The notes beneath the pieces are model-generated. The model was given only the letters and a program-made list of their open reading frames with translations, was not told where the DNA came from and ran no database searches. From Methylobacterium haplocladii (GTDB lineage: Bacteria; Pseudomonadota; Alphaproteobacteria; Rhizobiales; Beijerinckiaceae), in contig NZ_BJZT01000014.1 in the NCBI RefSeq assembly GCF_007992175.1, positions 62,001 through 126,000 on the forward strand: 64,000 nt of DNA, given 5' to 3'. The translations under genes were made by a program, and so were the position numbers. This document shows, piece by piece, positions 44,140 to 55,383 of this stretch (within the stretch, counting starts at the first letter, position 1; every line of letters begins with the position of its first letter).

Positions 44140-45234
44140 ATGCGGGGTGTGTTGGGTGTTGCACTGGCTTTAACTTTGGCTTCGCCAGTCATTGCAGCTC
44201 AAAGACCCGCCACGTTCTTCGTTGCGGAGCAGATCTTCAACGCATCGCTGGATCTACGCGAACGTATAGTCGCACAGGTGTCGTTGATTGCCGCCGGTCT
44301 GCAGAATGCGGTGCCGACCGAGCGCTTTCAGATGACGACGTTCAACGCGATACAGGCATTCCAGGCGAGCAATTCCCTCGCGGCAACGGGCTACCCGGAT
44401 GCCGGCACGCTCGATCGGCTCTCCGTGGCGACGCGGCCCCTGTTCGACCAGTGGGGCTTTCGAGAGGTTCCGCATCCCTATCGCGGACGACCGATCTGGA
44501 TTCCGCAGGGAATGGGCTTGCGGCCGATCCCGAACAGCAACGGCGTCTCGTTCCGCGATCCCGACGAGCGGCTCGAGATCCACTACAATTACTTTGCAGG
44601 GAAATACATCGATAAGGAGTACTTCGACACCCTGCAGGCGCTGCGCAGCAAGGGCGCCATCGTCCACTATTCGGTGATGAAGGACGATTGGTACGTGATC
44701 TCGTCGACGTCGCCGCAAGGGATCGACGCCTACCGTCGCTATCACATCGATGGAACCGGAATCCTCGGCTTCACCGAGTTCTGGAACAACGCGCGCGGCA
44801 ACCTCAACGGCGAGCGTATCGCCATCCTGATGTCGGCCTCGCTCGGTTCGGCGATGGGCGGACGTCTTTTCGTCGATCCGGGCAGCGTCGGCGGCTTCGG
44901 CAGTCCATCTCCACATGGGTCGCCGCCGCCGACCTACACGCCGCCACCCGGCATGACCTTGCCTCCGTCATCGGCCTTGAGCGCAGGAGACAAACTGCGG
45001 GTCGTCAGCGTCGCGTCGAACGACGCGCTGAGCGTGCGCGAGTTGCCCGATCAGCTGAGCAAGGTCGTCGGCATCATCCCGCCCGATGGCCGGGGCATCG
45101 ACTTCGACGGGGACCGCAAGGGAAGTTGGCTGTTCGTGCGATACGACCGCATCGAGGGTTGGGTGCCGAGCCAGTTCGTCGTCTCCGAGCCTCCCCCGCT
45201 GAAGAAGGGCCGCAAGCTCGACGACGGCGAATAG
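44140..45234 (+). CDS. Secreted peptidoglycan-binding-like protein with SH3 tail
   Basis: 364 residues from ATG 44140. Signal peptide MRGVLGVALALTLASPVIAAQ. A PG_binding_1-like helical domain follows (about 45-95, NAIQAFQASNSLAATGYPDAGTL). An unassigned central domain comes next (about 120-250) with YNYFAGKYIDKEYFDTLQAL and YVISSTSPQGIDAYRRYH, then a Pro-rich linker and an SH3_3-type C-terminus (VRELPDQLSKVVGIIPPDG, WLFVRYDRIEGWVPSQFV). Presumed cell-wall protein of the periplasm. The central domain has no name that I can give. Monocistronic. Confidence 0.75.
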   Translation: MRGVLGVALALTLASPVIAAQRPATFFVAEQIFNASLDLRERIVAQVSLIAAGLQNAVPTERFQMTTFNAIQAFQASNSLAATGYPDAGTLDRLSVATRPLFDQWGFREVPHPYRGRPIWIPQGMGLRPIPNSNGVSFRDPDERLEIHYNYFAGKYIDKEYFDTLQALRSKGAIVHYSVMKDDWYVISSTSPQGIDAYRRYHIDGTGILGFTEFWNNARGNLNGERIAILMSASLGSAMGGRLFVDPGSVGGFGSPSPHGSPPPTYTPPPGMTLPPSSALSAGDKLRVVSVASNDALSVRELPDQLSKVVGIIPPDGRGIDFDGDRKGSWLFVRYDRIEGWVPSQFVVSEPPPLKKGRKLDDGE

Positions 45235-45810
45235 GCTTGGTTGCGGCTCTTCGACAGTTCGCGAGCCATGTCGATGCCGAAGACGTGTCACCACCGAGCG
45301 GCCGGCGCATGGCTGACATAGCATTGCGCAAACGATGCGGTCGGCACCGGCGATTCGCCTTTCGCTAAGCCTGCGATCAGACGATCGTGATGAACGGCCC
45401 ACGACCTTCGGGATGAATCGGCAATCGATCCCAGGACTATTCGGAAACATGCAGCCCCGGTCAACGCCGTGTTTCGAATAACAGTTTGGAATCACTCTGA
45501 CATTCGCGGCTGCCCTTGATTGCTTTCCCCCTTCTCGGTTAGTGCAGCGAACAGCCGCCGACGCCGCATTCCGCAGCGCCGGACAACTCTGCTTATTCGA
45601 TCCATCGCTCCCGAGCAGGCCGGCGCAGCCCCTGCAGGACCGGATACCGGCGGTTTCCTCCGGTGCGGTTTTGGGTGGATCGGTGGGTCCCGAATGACGA
45701 CCCAGGGCGCGGTTGCAGCGATCCGGCCTCGGACGGGGCGACAGCGCGGCCGGGCACGTTCGACAAGGCAGGCTCGATCAAGGGCCGCCGTTGGTAGGAG
45801 GACAGCCATC
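45235..45810. other. Long intergenic region upstream of the TonB-system genes
   Basis: 576 bases without a supported gene. A plus-strand frame is open through 45520-45810 into the next gene but is Arg-rich and has no start before GTG 45811 with an RBS. It probably holds the regulatory region of the TonB-system genes. No iron-box palindrome could be identified by eye. Confidence 0.45.
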
Positions 45811-46308
45811 GTGGTGCAGGGATTCGAAGTGGCCAGGACCGCACGGCACAACGGACAGCTCTTTCGTCGGATCGGACGTGCCGCCGCCGCAGGTTCCCTG
45901 TTCGCCGTCGCGCTGGCAGCGCCCGCTTCCGCGCAGGACGGCAGGACGGCCGCCGCCGGATCGCCCCTGAAGCTCGAACTCAACCGCCTCGAGCCCGCCG
46001 GCGACAATTGCCGCACCTACCTGCTGGTCGACAACGGCAAGGGCACGGCGTTGAAGTCGCTCAAGGTCGATCTCTTCGCCTTCGACACCGAGGGCGTGGC
46101 CCAGAAGCGCCTCGCTGTCGAACTCGGACCCGTTCAGGAGAAGAAGACCGTGGTCCGCCTGTTCGATTTCCCCGGCATAGCCTGCCCGAAGATCGGCCGC
46201 GTCCTGCTCAACGACGTCCTCGCCTGCGAGGGCGGCGATTCAAGCCGCGAAAGCTGCCTCGAACGGATCGAGACGGCGACCAAGACCAGCGCCGAGTTCG
46301 CTCGCTAA
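45811..46308 (+). CDS. Secreted conserved hypothetical upstream of exbB
   Basis: 165 residues from GTG 45811, with AGGAGGA eight bases upstream. Long basic N-region then a hydrophobic signal core AAAAGSLFAVALAAPASAQ. Mature part is beta-rich: LKLELNRLEPAGDNCRTYLLVDN, DLFAFDTEGVAQKRLAVEL and a C-terminal CEGGDSSRESCLERIE with four cysteines in all, two disulfides likely. It is transcribed ahead of exbB with 94 bases between. No function known; probably envelope-associated. Confidence 0.7.
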   Translation: MVQGFEVARTARHNGQLFRRIGRAAAAGSLFAVALAAPASAQDGRTAAAGSPLKLELNRLEPAGDNCRTYLLVDNGKGTALKSLKVDLFAFDTEGVAQKRLAVELGPVQEKKTVVRLFDFPGIACPKIGRVLLNDVLACEGGDSSRESCLERIETATKTSAEFAR

Positions 46309-46402
46309 CGCGCATCGTATGCGCCGGGTCCGGCGCAGAGTGTCATGACGTGGGCCGGCCAGGGCCCCCGTCGCCTGTGAACCGATCTTGAGGAGCCTGC
46401 CC

Positions 46403-47098
<696 letters not shown>

Positions 47099-47240
47099 CC
47101 GCCGCCCGGCCGCGCCCATCGGGCGCCGGCGCGCACTTCGCACGCACGAGCATCGGCGACCCGTCCAAGGACCGGAATCGCCTCGGATACCTGTTGCGGC
47201 AGCCTGAGCGGCGCCGCCGACGCCCAGGAGGGCAGACACC

Positions 47241-47741
47241 ATGGCGATGGGCTCGATCCGCAGCGGCGGAGACGACGAGGACGACCTCGACGCGACCCCC
47301 ATGTCGGAGATCAACGTCACGCCGATGGTCGACGTGATGCTGGTGCTGCTGATCATCTTCATGGTCGCAGCGCCGCTGATGACGACCGGCGTGCCGGTGC
47401 AGCTGCCGAAGACCTCGGCGGCGAAGGTGGCGCAGGCCCAGAAGCCGCTCGAAGTCTCGATCGACAAGGACGGCCATCCCTTCATCGCCAAGGACGGCTT
47501 CACCACCGAGACGCTGATGCCGCGCCTGCGCGAACTCAAGGCGCAGAATCCCGAGCAGGTCGTGCTCGTGCGCGGCGACCGCGAGGTGCCCTACGGCAAG
47601 ATCATGGAAGTGATGGGTCTCGTCGGGCAGGCCGGCTTCACCAAGGTATCGCTGATCGCGCAGTCTCCGGGAGCCGCCGCGCCGGCTGCCGCTCCTGCGG
47701 CGCCGGCTGCAGCCGCACCGGCCGGCGGGGCGGCGCGCTGA
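47241..47741 (+). CDS. exbD: ExbD/TolR biopolymer transport protein
   Basis: 166 residues. One membrane helix after MSEINVTPMVDVMLVLLIIFMV with the essential Asp in PMVDVM, then a periplasmic domain (SIDKDGHPFIAKDG, VLVRGDREVPYGKIMEVMGLVG). An unusual Ala/Pro-rich tail ends the protein. 142 bases after exbB, 4 bases before tonB. Confidence 0.93.
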   Translation: MAMGSIRSGGDDEDDLDATPMSEINVTPMVDVMLVLLIIFMVAAPLMTTGVPVQLPKTSAAKVAQAQKPLEVSIDKDGHPFIAKDGFTTETLMPRLRELKAQNPEQVVLVRGDREVPYGKIMEVMGLVGQAGFTKVSLIAQSPGAAAPAAAPAAPAAAAPAGGAAR

Positions 47742-47745
47742 GCCC

Positions 47746-48876
47746 ATGACCACGTCCGTTTCTACAGATTTGACCGAACGCGGCGGCCAGGGCGGTCTTC
47801 TGCCGGCGCTGGCCGTGGCGCTGGTGCTACACGCCGCCGCCCTCGTCGGCCTGATGTTCCTGCATCTCACTCCGCCCGCTCCGCCCGGCGAACAACAGAT
47901 CTCGATCGACCTGTCGCCCGAGATGACGGCGATGGAGACGCTGGCGCCGTCCGAGCAGGCCGCCTCGCAGGAAGCACCCGAGGAGGCGAAGCCCGTCGGC
48001 GATCCGCCCGATGCGACGGCCCCCGATGTCGCGGAGACCCCGACGGAGGCGAAGCCGGAGGAGACCGCGAAGGTCGAGCCGCCGGTGACCGAGGAGGTGC
48101 CCCCGGAGGAGGTCAAGCCGCCGGAGGTTGCCGAGGTGCAGCCCGAGACGCCGCCCGACGTGGTTCCGCCGCCGCCCCAGGACGCGATCATCACGTCCGC
48201 GGCGCCGGAGGCCGAGCCTCTGGCACCGCCGCCTCCGCCGGTGATCGCACAGGCTCCCGAGCCGCCGAAGCCCGTCGAGCCTGACCCGGCCAAGGTCGCG
48301 GCCCAGCAGGAGGCCAAGCGCAAGGCGATCCTGGAAGCGCGGCGGAAGGCCGAGGCCGAGGAGCGGCGCAAGGATGCGATCGAGGCGCGGCGTGATGCCG
48401 CCGCCGAGGCCAAGCGCAACGCGGCGCGCGAAGCTGCCCGGGAAGTCCGTCGCGCAGCTGCGGCCGAGGCTCGCTCGAAGCAGGATGCGGCGCGCCGTGC
48501 GGCGGCCGCCAGCGCCGCGACCGGGCGTCAGAATGCGTCGCAGGCCGCCTCGCAGGCGAATGGTGGCCGAACGGGCGCCAGCGGCAACGATCCGAACGCG
48601 ATGGCGGCGTGGAAGGCGGCCATCGCGGCCTCGATCCGCGGCCGCATGAACCGCAACGCCGCAGCCGGCACCTCCGGCGGCGTCGCCACGGTGCGGTTCA
48701 CGGTGAGCCGTTCGGGCGCCGTCAGCGGGGCCGGCCTCGCCGGCAGCAGCGGGGTCGGCGCCATCGACAGCGCCGCACTCGCCGCCGTTCGGGGCTCGCT
48801 GCCCCCGGCGCCGGCCGGGTTCGGCGGCGCGAGCCTCTCGGTCACCGTGCCGCTCCGGTTCAGCCCCGGCGGCTGA
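47746..48876 (+). CDS. tonB: TonB-family energy-transducing protein
   Basis: 376 residues. Short N-terminus, a membrane helix (LLPALAVALVLHAAALVGLMFL, about 19-40), a very long Pro/Glu then Lys/Arg/Ala-rich periplasmic spacer with strong helix potential (about 175-270), and a TonB C-terminal domain (VRFTVSRSGAVSGAGLAGSSG, SLSVTVPLRFSP). TolA could look similar, but the proline-rich linker and the exbBD neighbourhood favour TonB. Start ATG 47746, 4 bases after exbD. Confidence 0.85.
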   Translation: MTTSVSTDLTERGGQGGLLPALAVALVLHAAALVGLMFLHLTPPAPPGEQQISIDLSPEMTAMETLAPSEQAASQEAPEEAKPVGDPPDATAPDVAETPTEAKPEETAKVEPPVTEEVPPEEVKPPEVAEVQPETPPDVVPPPPQDAIITSAAPEAEPLAPPPPPVIAQAPEPPKPVEPDPAKVAAQQEAKRKAILEARRKAEAEERRKDAIEARRDAAAEAKRNAAREAAREVRRAAAAEARSKQDAARRAAAASAATGRQNASQAASQANGGRTGASGNDPNAMAAWKAAIAASIRGRMNRNAAAGTSGGVATVRFTVSRSGAVSGAGLAGSSGVGAIDSAALAAVRGSLPPAPAGFGGASLSVTVPLRFSPGG

Positions 48877-48931
48877 TCCGGGAGCCTCGTGGCCAGGGCG
48901 ACGTTGTTCCGGATCGGGTTGGAGCGTGGCC

Positions 48932-49471
48932 GTGGCCGTCCATTTCACGAGCGACACGCATTTCGGCGATCCGAGGGGCCTGCGCATCGACCGCAGGCCC
49001 TTCCCCGATCTGGCCGCGCACGACGCCGCGTTGGTCGAAGCCTGGAACGCCGTCGTCGAGCCCGACGACGAGGTCTGGCATCTCGGCGACTTCGCCCTCG
49101 GACCGCCGCCGGATCGCGTCCATGCGCTTCTGGGATCGCTCGCCGGCCGAAAGCACCTGATCGTCGGCAACAACGACGGGCCGTCGACCCTTGCGGCGCC
49201 GGGTTGGGCCTCTGTCGGGCACTATGCCGAAATCGTCGTGGACGAGCGGCGGCTGGTGCTGTGCCACTACGCCTTCCGGACCTGGAACGGCATGGGGCGC
49301 GGCGCCCTCAACCTGCATGGACACTCGCATGGCCGGCTGGCGCCGATGCCGCGCCAATACGACGTCGGCGTCGACCCGATGGGGTTCACGCCGGTGACGC
49401 TCGACGGGTTGCTGACATCACGCCGACGTCGCCGCACTGCGAAGAAGCTGCCGGATAAAGCCGGAACCTAA
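48932..49471 (+). CDS. Calcineurin-like metallophosphoesterase
   Basis: 179 residues from GTG 48932 (GGAG seven bases upstream; GTG 48926 also possible). Motifs: FTSDTHFGD, WHLGDFALG, VGNNDGP, LCHYAF and LNLHGHSHG, the order of the dimetal phosphoesterase fold. The third motif has Asn where GNHD usually has His, which would alter the general acid. 55 bases after tonB; could be a cotranscribed gene. Confidence 0.85.
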   Translation: MAVHFTSDTHFGDPRGLRIDRRPFPDLAAHDAALVEAWNAVVEPDDEVWHLGDFALGPPPDRVHALLGSLAGRKHLIVGNNDGPSTLAAPGWASVGHYAEIVVDERRLVLCHYAFRTWNGMGRGALNLHGHSHGRLAPMPRQYDVGVDPMGFTPVTLDGLLTSRRRRRTAKKLPDKAGT

Positions 49472-49573
49472 CGGCAGCTTGGCCGTTCATGGGTTCGGAA
49501 CCGCAACCATCGGTCACGCCGTTACTGACGGATACGGACCGATCCCGCAGTCACCGCTTCGAGTGTTACGACC

Positions 49574-49888
49574 ATGCGTCACACGATCCTCTCCGCCGGC
49601 CTCGCCACGATCCTCCTCGCGGCCTTCGCCGTCCCGGTCTCCGCCTTCCCGTCCTGCGTGGAAGGCGAGCGCAAAGTCCAGGAGGCGAGTGCGCTCCGCT
49701 ATCAGGCTCGCCAGGAAGCACGCCTCGGCAACCACGACCGCGTCTGCGACACCCTCGACGAAGTCGGCGACCGCTACCACGACGCGCAAGGCGCGTTCGA
49801 GGATTGCGGTAGCGCCATCACCTCCATCGATATCCGCGGCGAGTTGCGAAACCTTCGTCTCGCCAAGCGCGTAAACCGCTGCGATTGA
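49574..49888 (+). CDS. Small secreted hypothetical protein
   Basis: 104 residues with a signal peptide (MRHTILSAGLATILLAAFAVPVSA). Mature part is helical and charged with four cysteines (PSCVEG, RVCDTL, EDCGS, NRCD) and a ARQEARLGNHD segment. Not recognised. Start ATG 49574 follows TACGACC, a weak RBS. Confidence 0.6.
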   Translation: MRHTILSAGLATILLAAFAVPVSAFPSCVEGERKVQEASALRYQARQEARLGNHDRVCDTLDEVGDRYHDAQGAFEDCGSAITSIDIRGELRNLRLAKRVNRCD

Positions 49889-50013
49889 TCCCTGTTTTCC
49901 GCCTCCGGTTCCGGTCGGGTGTGCCCCCGCACGCCGGACCGGACCGGATTGCGGCACGGTCAAGTTCGTATCCACGTCGATCCGCCCGACGCACCGACCT
50001 CAAGAGCACCGCG

Positions 50014-50136
50014 ATGAACACCCTCAGCCCCTCCGAGACGATCTCGACCGGCCCATCCTTCGCGGCGGCCCTGTGCGGCTTCCTCAGCACCACGGCCGCC
50101 ACCACGATGTTGATGCTTCTCGTCCGCAGTTTCTGA
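50014..50136 (+). CDS. Very small membrane protein
   Basis: 40 residues from ATG 50014 (AAGAG before it). After a Ser/Thr-rich start there is one hydrophobic helix: FAAALCGFLSTTAATTMLML and a short RSF end. Frame opens back to 49885 overlapping the previous stop. Speculative. Confidence 0.35.
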   Translation: MNTLSPSETISTGPSFAAALCGFLSTTAATTMLMLLVRSF

Positions 50137-50148
50137 GCGCGTCGAGCG

Positions 50149-50400
50149 TCAGGGCGCCACGTACCAGAACCGGCGGCGGGAGAAGAGCGCATCGGTCTGC
50201 GCCGCCGTGGCCTGCACAGGTTCGGTCTTCGCAGGCACCACACAGCGGACGTCCTTGCGGGTCGGCGCCTCGACGAGCGCAGCCGGCGCGGGCGGGATGA
50301 GTCCCAGGCGGGCCTGGATGTCCGGATGGCGTGCTGCAGAGATCGTCGCGATACAGGCGATCAGGCTGCCGGCCACGAGACCGAGCAGGAAGTTCATCAT
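50149..50400 (-). CDS. Small membrane-anchored hypothetical protein
   Basis: 83 residues from ATG 50400. N-terminal hydrophobic helix MMNFLLGLVAGSLIACIATI, then a basic/Pro-rich tail with APTRKDVRCVVPAKTEPV. Divergent to flaF, from which it is 171 bases apart. No domain recognised; longer frame upstream (to 50580) is not supported. Confidence 0.5.
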   Translation of the reverse strand: MMNFLLGLVAGSLIACIATISAARHPDIQARLGLIPPAPAALVEAPTRKDVRCVVPAKTEPVQATAAQTDALFSRRRFWYVAP

Positions 50401-50571
50401 GCAGGCCGGGTCCAGGCTCGATCGCGCCGCACGCTCTTGAGTCTTCGTATGGCTTACCAAGCGGGCGCCATTGCGGCAGGCGTTCCATTGGTGCGGATTT
50501 TTTAACATCCGGCATGCGAGATCTGAATACACCGGGCGGGCCAACCCTCCGGGCGAGGAGACGCCAGGGCG

Positions 50572-50952
50572 ATGATGCAAGGGGCGAACGCATACGCAAA
50601 AGTCGCGCGGAGCGCGTTGTCGCCGCGGGAGGCCGAGGCCGCGGTGCTCCTGAAAGCCGCAGGCCGCCTTCAGGCATTTTCAGGACAGGAACTGTCGAGT
50701 TCGGCCGGGCTGAACGAGGCGCTGATGTTCAATCAGAAGGTCTGGACGATCCTGGCCGGCGCCGTCGCGGATCCCACCAACCCGCTTCCCGATGAAATCC
50801 GCCAGAACGTCACGAACATCGCCGTGTACGTGTTCCGCACGATCATCGACGTGATGATCGAGCCGTCGGCCCGTAAGCTCGACGCCCTCGTTTCCCTCAA
50901 CCACCATCTCGCCGCGGGCCTGCAGGGCAGCCCGGTGCCGTCGGCCTCCTGA
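50572..50952 (+). CDS. flaF: Flagellar biosynthesis regulator FlaF
   Basis: 126 residues. NAYAKVARSALSPREAEAAVLLKAAGRL, then LNEALMFNQKVWTILAGAVADP and NVTNIAVYVFRTIIDVMIEP are FlaF family segments. In Caulobacter FlaF opposes FlbT in controlling flagellin synthesis and is needed for secretion. No flbT or flagellin gene is in the window, so this one is orphan, with a FlaG-like gene facing it. Confidence 0.9.
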   Translation: MMQGANAYAKVARSALSPREAEAAVLLKAAGRLQAFSGQELSSSAGLNEALMFNQKVWTILAGAVADPTNPLPDEIRQNVTNIAVYVFRTIIDVMIEPSARKLDALVSLNHHLAAGLQGSPVPSAS

Positions 50953-50979
50953 TCCGCGACGAACACGGAAGCGCGCCGC

Positions 50980-51318
50980 TCAGGCGCGCTTCTCGACCCG
51001 TTCGCCGGTCACGGGAGGGTTCTGCTCGCGCCCGTAGACGCGCGCCTTGATGACGATCTCGTTCGGAATCTGCACGATGACATCGCCGCTGATCGAATCG
51101 GTGATGCGGTAGACCAAGGCCTGGCTGTCGAGATCGCGCTCGAAGCCCCGGCGCTCGGTCTCTGCCCTTTGCGACTTGCCGGCGTTCGGGCTGATGTCGA
51201 GGGAGACGGCCGGGTCGAGCCGGCGTTCATCGCTGCCGCGGTCGGCGTCGCCGACGCGCGGGGGCGGATCGATGGCCGCGAGCGGCGGCAAACTGATGAC
51301 GGGACGAATCGGATCCAT
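50980..51318 (-). CDS. FlaG-like flagellar protein
   Basis: 112 residues from ATG 51318 (MDPIRPVISL). The N-terminus is Pro/Asp-rich and disordered; the C-terminal third has ALVYRITDSISGDVIVQIPNEIVI, matching the FlaG pattern in which a beta hairpin ends in an IP-E-I-K-like motif. FlaG affects filament length in some bacteria. Convergent to flaF, 27 bases between stops. The N-terminal part is unusual for the family. Confidence 0.6.
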   Translation of the reverse strand: MDPIRPVISLPPLAAIDPPPRVGDADRGSDERRLDPAVSLDISPNAGKSQRAETERRGFERDLDSQALVYRITDSISGDVIVQIPNEIVIKARVYGREQNPPVTGERVEKRA

Positions 51319-51505
51319 GACATGCTCCCGGAATACGAGGGGCAACGTCGGAGGATTTACCGCTCGGGGTCATCCGATTCTTAACGCCACTTGATTGTCC
51401 CCCGGCAACCTCGAGTAGTGCTTACGCGGCGTTAACGGCGTCGGGACATTTGTAGCGAGATCGAACCGGCCCGCCTCGGAGGGCGCGCCGATGCGATGTT
51501 CGAGG

Positions 51506-53580
<2,075 letters not shown>

Positions 53581-53631
53581 TCCAGATTCGGGCGGCGGGC
53601 CAGGTTTGTCAATGCAGTGGAGGCGATCGGC

Positions 53632-54417
53632 CTACCAGAGCCGCATCAGCCGATAACCGGCCACCACGTCCTGCGGCGCGAAGCCGAAATTGGCCGTGAT
53701 GGTCAGGCCGGCCCCGAAGATTGCGCGGGTGAAGGCCCCCGAGAGCAGGAACAGGCCGGTGATGACGAGGCCGGAATAGCGGCCGATCTGGTCGCCGGCC
53801 GCGCGGGCGCCGTCCGGGATCCACGGCCGAATGATGCCGTAGCCGTCGAGGCCGGGGATCGGCAGCAGGTTCAGGACGATGGCGGTGGCCTGATAGAGCG
53901 CCGAGACGGCGAGCACCGCGCGGATCGTGTCGGCATCCGCGCTCGCGAGCCGGTAGAGCAGCACGAGGAACACCAGAAAGACGAGGTTCATGGCCGGCCC
54001 GGCGAGCGAGACCGCCGACTGCCAGCCGGACGACCGCAGCAGGTCCCGGTTCACGAACACGGCGCCGCCAGGAAAGCCGATGCCGCCGAGGATCGTGAAC
54101 AGCACCGGCAGCACGATCGAGGTCAGCGGATCGATGTAGAGGCGCGGATCGAGGGTGAGGTAGCCGGTGCCGGCGATCGCGTGGTCGCCGCCCTTCCAGG
54201 CCATGAAGGCATGGCCGAACTCGTGCAGGCAGAGCGAGAGCACCCAACCGGCCAGCACGAAGACGAAGGCGAGGCCCTTTTGTCCGCCGATGCCGAACTG
54301 GATCGCCAACCCCGCGCCCGCGAAGGTCAGCAGGATCATCAGAAAGTTGAAGCTCGGGATGGCGGCGTCGCTCGCCCCGCCGGATCGCGGCATCTGCACT
54401 ACAGTCACCCGGCTCAT
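53632..54417 (-). CDS. Site-2 protease family (M50) membrane protein
   Basis: 261 residues from ATG 54417. About six helices. Zinc motif HEFGH is in SLCLHEFGHAFMAWKGGDHA, and the second ligand in NLLPIPGLDGYGIIRPW. Such proteases cut membrane-anchored regulators. Resembles stand-alone alphaproteobacterial M50 enzymes without PDZ domains. Upstream frame (to 54546) is not supported. Divergent from the alpha/beta hydrolase by 118 bases. Confidence 0.9.
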   Translation of the reverse strand: MSRVTVVQMPRSGGASDAAIPSFNFLMILLTFAGAGLAIQFGIGGQKGLAFVFVLAGWVLSLCLHEFGHAFMAWKGGDHAIAGTGYLTLDPRLYIDPLTSIVLPVLFTILGGIGFPGGAVFVNRDLLRSSGWQSAVSLAGPAMNLVFLVFLVLLYRLASADADTIRAVLAVSALYQATAIVLNLLPIPGLDGYGIIRPWIPDGARAAGDQIGRYSGLVITGLFLLSGAFTRAIFGAGLTITANFGFAPQDVVAGYRLMRLW

Positions 54418-54535
54418 GGCGGAAACGATGGGCGAGGGTTTGCCCGATCCGATACATCGTTGGAAAGGGCCATGACGCCTCCCCGCGGCTCCCGCCCCGG
54501 TGTAAGCACGCGCCGGTCGGCGAACTGACGGGGCC

Positions 54536-55360
54536 ATGCGCATCATCGGATACGGTCTGCTCGCGATCCTCTGCCTCTACGGGGCTGCGGCCGGCGTCCT
54601 GGCCTTCTACCAGCGCCGCCTGATCTATCCGGGCGCCTTCGAGGCGATCCCGCATGACGACACCGTGCCGGCGGGAGCCGAAACCGTCGTCGTGACGACC
54701 TCCGACGGCGAGCGGCTGCACGGATTGTGGACGGCGCCGAGGCCCGGCTGCGGCGTGGTGCTCAGCTTCCACGGCAACGCCTCGTTTCCCGAACCCTACG
54801 CCGCGCGCTTCGGCGGCTCACCGTGGCGGGAGGCGGGCTGGGGCGTGCTCTCGATCGCCTATCGCGGCTATCCCGGCTCGACCGGATCGCCCAGCGAGGC
54901 CGGGCTGATCGAGGACGCGTCTTCCGCCTATCGCTTCGTCTCGGAGAAAGCGCCCGGCGCGCCGGTCCTGCTCCACGGCCACTCGCTGGGGGCTGCCATC
55001 GCCGTGGCTTTGGGCGCGCGCGAGCCGAATCTCGGCCTCTATCTCGAAGCCCCGTTCGATTCCATGAGCCACGTGGTCCGGGTGCATTTCCCTTACGTGC
55101 CCTCGGGCCTCTTTCTGCTCGATACCTACCGCTCGGACCTGCGCGTGGCGCGCGGCACGGCGCCGGTGCTGATCGTCCACGGCGACGACGACGACGTCGT
55201 CCCGGCCGAGCTCGCCCGCGAACTGGCCTCCGCTGCCGGGACGCGAGCGCGGATCGAGGTGATCCCCGGCGACCACGTGTCGATCCTCGGCAGTCGCGAC
55301 GCCGAGGCCGAAGTCTTGTTCCGGGAGACGATGCCGGCGCCTTGCGTCGCTGGCCGATAG
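54536..55360 (+). CDS. Membrane-anchored alpha/beta hydrolase
   Basis: 274 residues. One N-terminal helix (IIGYGLLAILCLYGAAAGVLAF), then an alpha/beta hydrolase domain: FHGNASFPEPYAARFGG (oxyanion region), nucleophile Ser in GHSLGAA, acid in HGDDDDVVP and His in IPGDHVSI. YRGYPGSTGSPSEAGL is a family block seen in BEM46-like hydrolases of the periplasmic face. Substrate unknown. Confidence 0.88.
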   Translation: MRIIGYGLLAILCLYGAAAGVLAFYQRRLIYPGAFEAIPHDDTVPAGAETVVVTTSDGERLHGLWTAPRPGCGVVLSFHGNASFPEPYAARFGGSPWREAGWGVLSIAYRGYPGSTGSPSEAGLIEDASSAYRFVSEKAPGAPVLLHGHSLGAAIAVALGAREPNLGLYLEAPFDSMSHVVRVHFPYVPSGLFLLDTYRSDLRVARGTAPVLIVHGDDDDVVPAELARELASAAGTRARIEVIPGDHVSILGSRDAEAEVLFRETMPAPCVAGR

Positions 55361-55383
55361 CCCGCCATTCCCCGGACTACCCG

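Noticed and set aside
45492-46016. Minus-strand frame over the secreted protein upstream of exbB
   Set aside because: No recognisable product; the plus strand has a signal peptide with a good RBS.
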